From contig JAEZIQ010000107.1 of assembly GCA_023436605.1 (NCBI GenBank), positions 1 to 19,804 on the forward strand: 19,804 bases of DNA, written 5' to 3'. Numbering within the stretch: the stretch's first letter is position 1; every line of letters starts with the position of its first letter. Below are positions 15,588-19,804 of the stretch, piece by piece. This DNA is from Actinomycetes bacterium. Its GTDB lineage: Bacteria; Actinomycetota; Thermoleophilia; Solirubrobacterales; 70-9. Under the pieces are notes generated by a model. That model did not search any database. It had not been told where the DNA came from and saw only the letters and a program-made list of their open reading frames with translations. Made by a program: the position numbers and the translations under genes.

Positions 15588-17075
15588 TCAGTTAGTCAGG
15601 GCCTGGCGGAGCTGGTCGAGCCGGTGGCTGGCTCGCTGGACCGAGGTGACTTCCTGCCAGGTAAGCCGCTGGCCATTCTGTTCGACCGTCTGGAATCCCG
15701 CCGGCGCGCTGGCTCCGGTCGGTGGCGTGACCGCGAGCAGATAGAAGCGGGGCGGTTCCGGGGTGTTGGTGGCGTCGATCCAGGACGAGAGGTGACCGAC
15801 AACGCCCGGCGCGAGTTCACCCTGCCAGGCCAGCTGGGCCCGCCCGTTGAACGGAACCTCAAGCCGGCGACGGAGTTCCTCCGGGTCCTCCCGCGTGAGG
15901 CCTGCCTGCTCGGCGTATCCCCGGGCAAAGGCTTCGAGGCCCCAGGGAATTGAACTGGAATCGATCCGGTCGTTCATCGCTCCCTTGCCGGCGGCCAGGC
16001 CCAGGCGGTTGGCGGCGAGGGCCCCTCCCGCGATCGAGATCGCGGCGATCGTAATGCCGATCGCCCGCGGCACCTCGTCGGTCAGCAGCGTGACCGCGAG
16101 GGTCGCCAGGGCGAAGACGATGCTGAAGATGAAGAGCGCGATCCCGACGATTGCGTAGACCTTCCAGCCGGTCCGGGTGGCCTGGGACTTGACGTCCTCC
16201 TTGTAGCGCTCCTGGGCGGCGACCACGCTGACCGGCGGCTTCTCCCACTGAATCAGGTCGGCGCCGGCGCTGACCCAGCGATCGCGGGCATCCGGTTCCG
16301 GCAGCGGAAGCGGCTCGCTCAGCTCGAGTGCCGGAGTCGCTTCCACGGTCTCGGTCAGATCCGCGGCCAGAGTCGAAGCGAACCGGCAGAGCTGGTCCAG
16401 CTGGCCCGCATCGGTCACGGCTATTCCCTTGATCCAGACTGCGAGCTTGCCGCACTCGTACTCGACTTCGATCCGATCGACCGGAAGCCCGTCCAGAAAC
16501 CGGGTTGCGCCGGAACCGATGCGCCGGATCCGCTCCGGTGACTCGGCCGGGAAGGTGATCCAGCGGACCCCGCCCGCGTCCTCGATTCCCTGCGGGGCAG
16601 GAACGACCCCGTCCAGGGGACTCTCAAGCTCGCCTTCGTTTTCTTCTCCGACCTGGAAGCCGACTTTGATGTCCTTCTCCCGGGCCTCGACCGCCTTGAG
16701 GTGAAAGACCGGCCGGGCCTTCAGCGGAAGTTCCGCGTAGACGACGGTGCTGGCCGTGGCGATGTAGCGGTGATCGCCCTCCGCCTGGGTTCGACCCCGA
16801 TCGGTCAGGTAGACGTGGTGGCCCAGCTTCCCGTTGAGGCCACCGGGGAGCTGACCTTCGGCAACTCCGAGGGTCTCCCGCTCCGGCCGCTTTGCCCGGC
16901 CTTCGGTCATCACGATGCCGCGGTCAGTCACGGTCCGCAGCCCGGAGCGGTGCTCGCCCACGCCGACTCCAAGCCGCAGACGTTCAGTCACCGGCGGCAG
17001 CGTGTCTTCCGGCTGCCAGGCCAGTCCGTGTGAATTCGCCCAGCTCTGGAGTACTTCGGGTTCAGGTCCACTCAT
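15588..17075 (-). CDS. Unknown membrane protein with duplicated flanking domain
   Basis: I do not recognise this 495-residue protein. It has a large polar N-terminal region (1-300), two hydrophobic helices at about 306-330 and 338-358, and a polar C-terminal domain (375-495). The two ends resemble each other: WANSHGLAW...LRLG and EGQLPGGLNGKLGHHVYL (12-90) against YAEQAGL...LRRRLEV and QGELAPGVVGHLSSWIDA (387-435). With two helices, both copies lie on the same side, probably the cytoplasm, since there is no signal peptide. A Pro/Glu/Leu-rich linker (LELSEPLPLPEPD, about 250-262) precedes the membrane part. ATG 17075 follows a TAGGAT box by 9 nt and has no clear Shine-Dalgarno. It is divergent from a secreted propeller gene. 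Codon usage is normal for the window. Confidence 0.75.
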   Translation of the reverse strand: MSGPEPEVLQSWANSHGLAWQPEDTLPPVTERLRLGVGVGEHRSGLRTVTDRGIVMTEGRAKRPERETLGVAEGQLPGGLNGKLGHHVYLTDRGRTQAEGDHRYIATASTVVYAELPLKARPVFHLKAVEAREKDIKVGFQVGEENEGELESPLDGVVPAPQGIEDAGGVRWITFPAESPERIRRIGSGATRFLDGLPVDRIEVEYECGKLAVWIKGIAVTDAGQLDQLCRFASTLAADLTETVEATPALELSEPLPLPEPDARDRWVSAGADLIQWEKPPVSVVAAQERYKEDVKSQATRTGWKVYAIVGIALFIFSIVFALATLAVTLLTDEVPRAIGITIAAISIAGGALAANRLGLAAGKGAMNDRIDSSSIPWGLEAFARGYAEQAGLTREDPEELRRRLEVPFNGRAQLAWQGELAPGVVGHLSSWIDATNTPEPPRFYLLAVTPPTGASAPAGFQTVEQNGQRLTWQEVTSVQRASHRLDQLRQALTN

Positions 17076-17084
17076 TGGACGGTG

Positions 17085-17090
17085 ATCCTA
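17085..17090 (-). promoter_or_regulatory. Candidate -10 box of the 495-aa membrane protein gene
   Basis: TAGGAT on the minus strand lies 9 nt before ATG 17075, implying a leader of 0-2 nt. No Shine-Dalgarno is present. Confidence 0.35.
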
Positions 17091-17126
17091 ACCTTGCGGG
17101 CCGCCGCCTTCCTCTTCGGGAAAAGA

Positions 17127-17154
17127 CTTTCGTCGGAACCGGAAACGACGAAAG
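17127..17154. promoter_or_regulatory. Perfect 9-bp inverted repeat in a divergent promoter region
   Basis: CTTTCGTCG (17127-17135) and CGACGAAAG (17146-17154) flank a 10-nt loop. It lies between two divergent genes, 40 nt before the propeller ATG and 51 nt from the other start. There is no gene to terminate here, so an operator or a 5'-leader hairpin is more likely. A GAGGAAAG run follows, too far from the ATG to be its Shine-Dalgarno. Confidence 0.45.
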
Positions 17155-17193
17155 GCAGAGGAAAGTCCGGGCCACCACCTTCAACCTCGCCAT

Positions 17194-18411
17194 ATGCGTT
17201 TTCACAAATCTCTGGTCGCGGCTGCGGCAGCGATCCTCCTTGCCCTGGTTCTTCCCACCTTCGCCTCGGCGGATTCCCTCGTATTCGTCAAGGGCGGCGA
17301 CGTCTGGTTGAGTGAGCCCGACGGCAGCCGGCAGACCCGTTTGACCGGCACTGGCGGCTACAAGTACGCCTCGCAGTCCGAGAACGGTGTGATCGCCGCC
17401 TCCCGGGGCAGCCGGGTCCAGGTCCTCAGCCGGTCCGGCCAGGTACTCGAAGATTTCGCTACCTCGGTCGGGGACAACGACGCTTACGGACCCTTCGACA
17501 CCGAGATCTCCCCCGACGGGAAGAACATCGCCTACGAGTACTTCCACTACTCGGATTTCTGGGGCCTCCGGGTCGGCGTCGCCTACATCAACATCGCCTC
17601 CGGCAAGCACGTCGGCGAAACGCAGACCGGCTGGTCGTTTCCCGCCTGGTTCGACAACCAGAGGCTTTTCCACAGTGGTGCCCCCTCCATGGTTCACACC
17701 GACGTGATGATCCGGGAACTCGGCGAACCGAACAACACCGCGGTCGAGTGGTTCTCCCATCCCGAAGCGGGTGACCTCCGGGACGGTGACATCTCCCGCG
17801 ACGGATCCAGGCTCGCCTTCGTCGGCGGCGAGGACGGGGAACTGCTGCTGGTCTACCGCCTGGGCGGCGAAGCCCCGGCCAACTCGCCGGAGTATTGCTA
17901 CCACTACTTCGAGGGAGCCGGCAAGTACCGCGATCCCGCGATCTCACCTGACGGTCGCCGGCTCGCCTGGCAGGATGACGACGGAATCCACGTTGGCCCC
18001 CTGCCCGACCTGAGCGCGGGCTGTTCGATGCCGGAAAACGAAGGTTCACTCGTGATCCCGGGGGCGATCAACCCGGACTGGGGACCCGGCAACGTGCCGG
18101 CCCCCGCGAAGCCGTCGATCCGGCTCGCCGGACGGCAGAAGCTCGGGCCTGCCCTGAACCGGGGGCTCCTCCTTGCGGTCACCGGACTTTCCGCCGGTAC
18201 TCCGATCAAGGCGAGCCTTCCGGCCGGAGCGGCACGCAAGCTGGGTCTCGGCCGCAAGGCGGCGGTCGTCGCCACGGGGAAGACTGGCTCCGGTTCGAAG
18301 GCCAGGGTCCGCTTCAGGTCAAAACTTGTTCGCAAGCTCCGCAAGGCGAAGTCGCTGACTCTCACGGTGACCGCCGGTGCGGCCCGGGCGCAGCTCTCCC
18401 TCCCTCGCTGA
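17194..18411 (+). CDS. Secreted PD40/TolB-like beta-propeller protein
   Basis: The 405-residue protein starts with a Sec signal peptide (MRFHKSLVAAAAAILLALVL, probable cut after FASA at 26). It then shows PD40-type propeller blades: ISPDGKNIAYE at 105-115, ISRDGSRLAFV at 200-210 and ISPDGRRLAWQ at 250-260, with weaker blades before them and a final INPDWGPG at 292. A proline linker (VPAPAKPS, 301-308) leads to a Lys/Arg-rich, Ala-rich C-terminal domain of about 95 residues that looks beta-sandwich-like. The C-terminal module suggests cell-wall association, but that is inference. PD40 proteins often bind proteins or sense envelope state. ATG 17194 has no Shine-Dalgarno nearby. A histidine kinase gene starts 42 nt downstream and may be co-transcribed. 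Confidence 0.82.
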   Translation: MRFHKSLVAAAAAILLALVLPTFASADSLVFVKGGDVWLSEPDGSRQTRLTGTGGYKYASQSENGVIAASRGSRVQVLSRSGQVLEDFATSVGDNDAYGPFDTEISPDGKNIAYEYFHYSDFWGLRVGVAYINIASGKHVGETQTGWSFPAWFDNQRLFHSGAPSMVHTDVMIRELGEPNNTAVEWFSHPEAGDLRDGDISRDGSRLAFVGGEDGELLLVYRLGGEAPANSPEYCYHYFEGAGKYRDPAISPDGRRLAWQDDDGIHVGPLPDLSAGCSMPENEGSLVIPGAINPDWGPGNVPAPAKPSIRLAGRQKLGPALNRGLLLAVTGLSAGTPIKASLPAGAARKLGLGRKAAVVATGKTGSGSKARVRFRSKLVRKLRKAKSLTLTVTAGAARAQLSLPR

Positions 18412-18438
18412 CCCGGGGACCGGATCCGACCGCTCCTT

Positions 18439-18444
18439 CATAGT
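18439..18444 (+). promoter_or_regulatory. Weak candidate -10 box before the kinase gene
   Basis: CATAGT lies 9 nt before GTG 18454 with no Shine-Dalgarno in between. The box matches TATAAT at four of six positions. GATCCGA (18423-18429) and TCGGATC (18466-18472) form an inverted repeat that encloses the start codon. Confidence 0.2.
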
Positions 18445-18453
18445 GGCTGCCCC

Positions 18454-19804
18454 GTGAAGCCGCGATCGGATCTGCTGGTGGCTCTCGGCCTGCTCGCGCT
18501 CGGGCAGGCCGAGGTCGCCGTGTCCGGCGTCGAGGGAAACCCGCTCGTCGCCCACCTCTACTGGGCGGCGGTTGCCGTGGCAGCCCTCTCCCGGCGGACC
18601 AGGCCCATTCTCTTTGCGGTCGTCTGCGTCGGTGGTCTCGTGCCGATCGCCTGGCTCGAGCTGACCCCCGAGTGGAGCGTGCTCTTCCCCATTGCGGGGC
18701 CGCTGGCCGTCTTCGGGGTCGGCTACTTCGGCAGGCAGCCGGTTCGCTCGGCCCTGCTTTCGGTCGGCTTCGCCGTGGCCGCCGTGGCGATCGTCTGGCT
18801 GAACCAGAAGAGTGGCGAGGCTGGCTACGAGTACCTCGGCTTCGAATGGGTGCGCCTGATCACGATTTATCTCGGCGCCGCCGGCGCGGGAATCCTCCTC
18901 CGTGACCGGTCGGAGGGCCTGGCCCGTGCCAAAGCCCGGCTCGAGGCACTGCCACCTCTGGAATCCGAGCTCGGGACCGCAGTCGCCGCTGCGAGAGACG
19001 AGGTTTCCCGCGAGATTCACGCGGTGGTCGAAGCCTGCCTCGAGCGGCTGCGAACCGCAATCGACGACGCGCGGCTCTACCTTGAGGTCGCCCCCGGTGA
19101 AGCCCGCTTCGCGATCGGGCGTGCCCGGGGCCTCAGCCGGCAGGCGATGGACGAGATGCGCCGCATGCTCGGTCTGCTGCGTGACAACTCCGAAGCGGAG
19201 GAGGTACCCGAGCCGGAAAAAGCGGAGTCAACCGCGGACCCCGGGAGTCTGCGGCGACTGGCGAAACTGGCCGCCGGCCAGGCCCTTGTCCTGCTGCTCC
19301 TGGCGAGTGGCGTCCTGTTTGCCTTCCAGCTCTCGGCCGAACCGGATGCCCTCGGCGGCGACCTCGGCCTCGGATGGCGGCTGGTCGGAGCGACCCTCAC
19401 CGCAGCCCTTTTCATCTTCCGTCGGCGTTTGCCGCTGGTCACCGTCGTGGGTGTGCCGGTGGTTCTGTTCGTCCGGTCCGTCGTGTTCGACGATCGTCTG
19501 CCTTTGGATCTCTTCATCTGGTCCGCTGCTTTCGTCGCCGCCGCCTATCTGCGACCTGCCTGGCAGTCCGTCGCCGGTGGACTTTTCGTGCTCGCCATGT
19601 CGGTGGCGACGGCCTGGGGCGCCGAGCCCGAAACTCCTTGGCAGGCTTACGCGGCCTTCTCCGCGACTCTGATCGTGGTCTGGCTGATCGGCTGGGCCTG
19701 TCGCGAGCGGGGGGCCCAGAGGACCGAGCTCGAACAACTGGAGGAGAGGGAGCGCGAACGCCGGGCCGGTCTCGCCGCCGGGGCCGTACGGGACGAGAAG
19801 CGGG
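18454..19804 (+). CDS. Histidine kinase with doubled membrane module (3' end missing)
   Basis: The first 450 residues are visible and the frame is open at the window end. Residues 6-150 are a multi-helix membrane module. A coiled segment (152-180) leads to a HisKA_3-type phosphoacceptor region: ARDEVSREIHAVVEACLERL with His189, then RQAMDEMRRMLGLLRD (229-244). This matches the NarL-partner kinase pattern (RELHDVV ... EMRRLLGVLR). No HATPase domain follows. Instead, after an acidic linker (245-265), a second membrane module begins (helices at about 272-292, 309-322, 326-345, 350-366, 369-388 and 397-416). A second coiled coil follows (TELEQLEERERERRAGLAA) and the window stops where a second HisKA_3 would be expected. 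The start is GTG 18454, chosen because it begins the hydrophobic module cleanly. It may be co-transcribed with the propeller gene. Confidence 0.75.
   Translation, partial: MKPRSDLLVALGLLALGQAEVAVSGVEGNPLVAHLYWAAVAVAALSRRTRPILFAVVCVGGLVPIAWLELTPEWSVLFPIAGPLAVFGVGYFGRQPVRSALLSVGFAVAAVAIVWLNQKSGEAGYEYLGFEWVRLITIYLGAAGAGILLRDRSEGLARAKARLEALPPLESELGTAVAAARDEVSREIHAVVEACLERLRTAIDDARLYLEVAPGEARFAIGRARGLSRQAMDEMRRMLGLLRDNSEAEEVPEPEKAESTADPGSLRRLAKLAAGQALVLLLLASGVLFAFQLSAEPDALGGDLGLGWRLVGATLTAALFIFRRRLPLVTVVGVPVVLFVRSVVFDDRLPLDLFIWSAAFVAAAYLRPAWQSVAGGLFVLAMSVATAWGAEPETPWQAYAAFSATLIVVWLIGWACRERGAQRTELEQLEERERERRAGLAAGAVRDEKR

Overview
This is a GC-rich bacterial window with tightly packed genes on both strands. 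Its coding style fits a high-GC actinobacterium, and I think most likely a Thermoleophilia/Solirubrobacterales-type organism. The reasons are GTG/TTG starts, several starts with no Shine-Dalgarno but a TAnnnT box 6-10 nt upstream, hairpin terminators without U-tracts, a five-helix two-haem-type SdhC typical of menaquinone users, and a secreted PD40 propeller with a basic C-terminal module. That placement is inferred from style and was not tested by any search.

Layout. At 1-93 is the tail of a membrane protein. At 214-1041 (-) is uppP, which recycles the undecaprenyl carrier. At 1130-2584 (-) is a 14-helix DHA2 drug exporter. A divergent fatty-acid pair follows: an HSD10-like 3-hydroxyacyl-CoA dehydrogenase at 2819-3589 (-) and an LCAD-type acyl-CoA dehydrogenase at 3631-4779 (+). 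Next is the sdhC-sdhA-sdhB operon, read right to left (8268 to 4854) with 4-nt overlaps at both junctions. A small unknown gene lies at 8392-8646 (-), then two tandem secreted SGNH-domain proteins at 8705-10479 (-) and a small serine esterase at 10641-11279 (+).

The methionine operon metY-metX-metW (11357-14417, +) turns homoserine into homocysteine through acyl-homoserine and direct sulfhydrylation. It meets, tail to tail, a two-gene operon (VOC protein then CMD-family protein, 15523 to 14424, -). At 15588-17075 (-) is a 495-aa unknown membrane protein with an internally duplicated domain around a two-helix membrane hairpin. Divergent from it are a secreted PD40/TolB-like propeller (17194-18411, +) and the first 450 residues of a histidine kinase with an unusual doubled membrane module (18454 to the window end, +).

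Most of the window is housekeeping: cell-wall lipid carrier, beta-oxidation, TCA cycle/respiration and methionine synthesis. I see no insertion sequence, phage gene, CRISPR array, tRNA or rRNA. The items most worth a second look are the doubled kinase, the paired eight-cysteine SGNH proteins, the duplicated-domain protein at 15588-17075, the proteobacterial-looking MetX-MetW pair, and the recurring leaderless-type promoter arrangement. No intergenic stretch exceeds 300 bases; the longest is 2585-2818.
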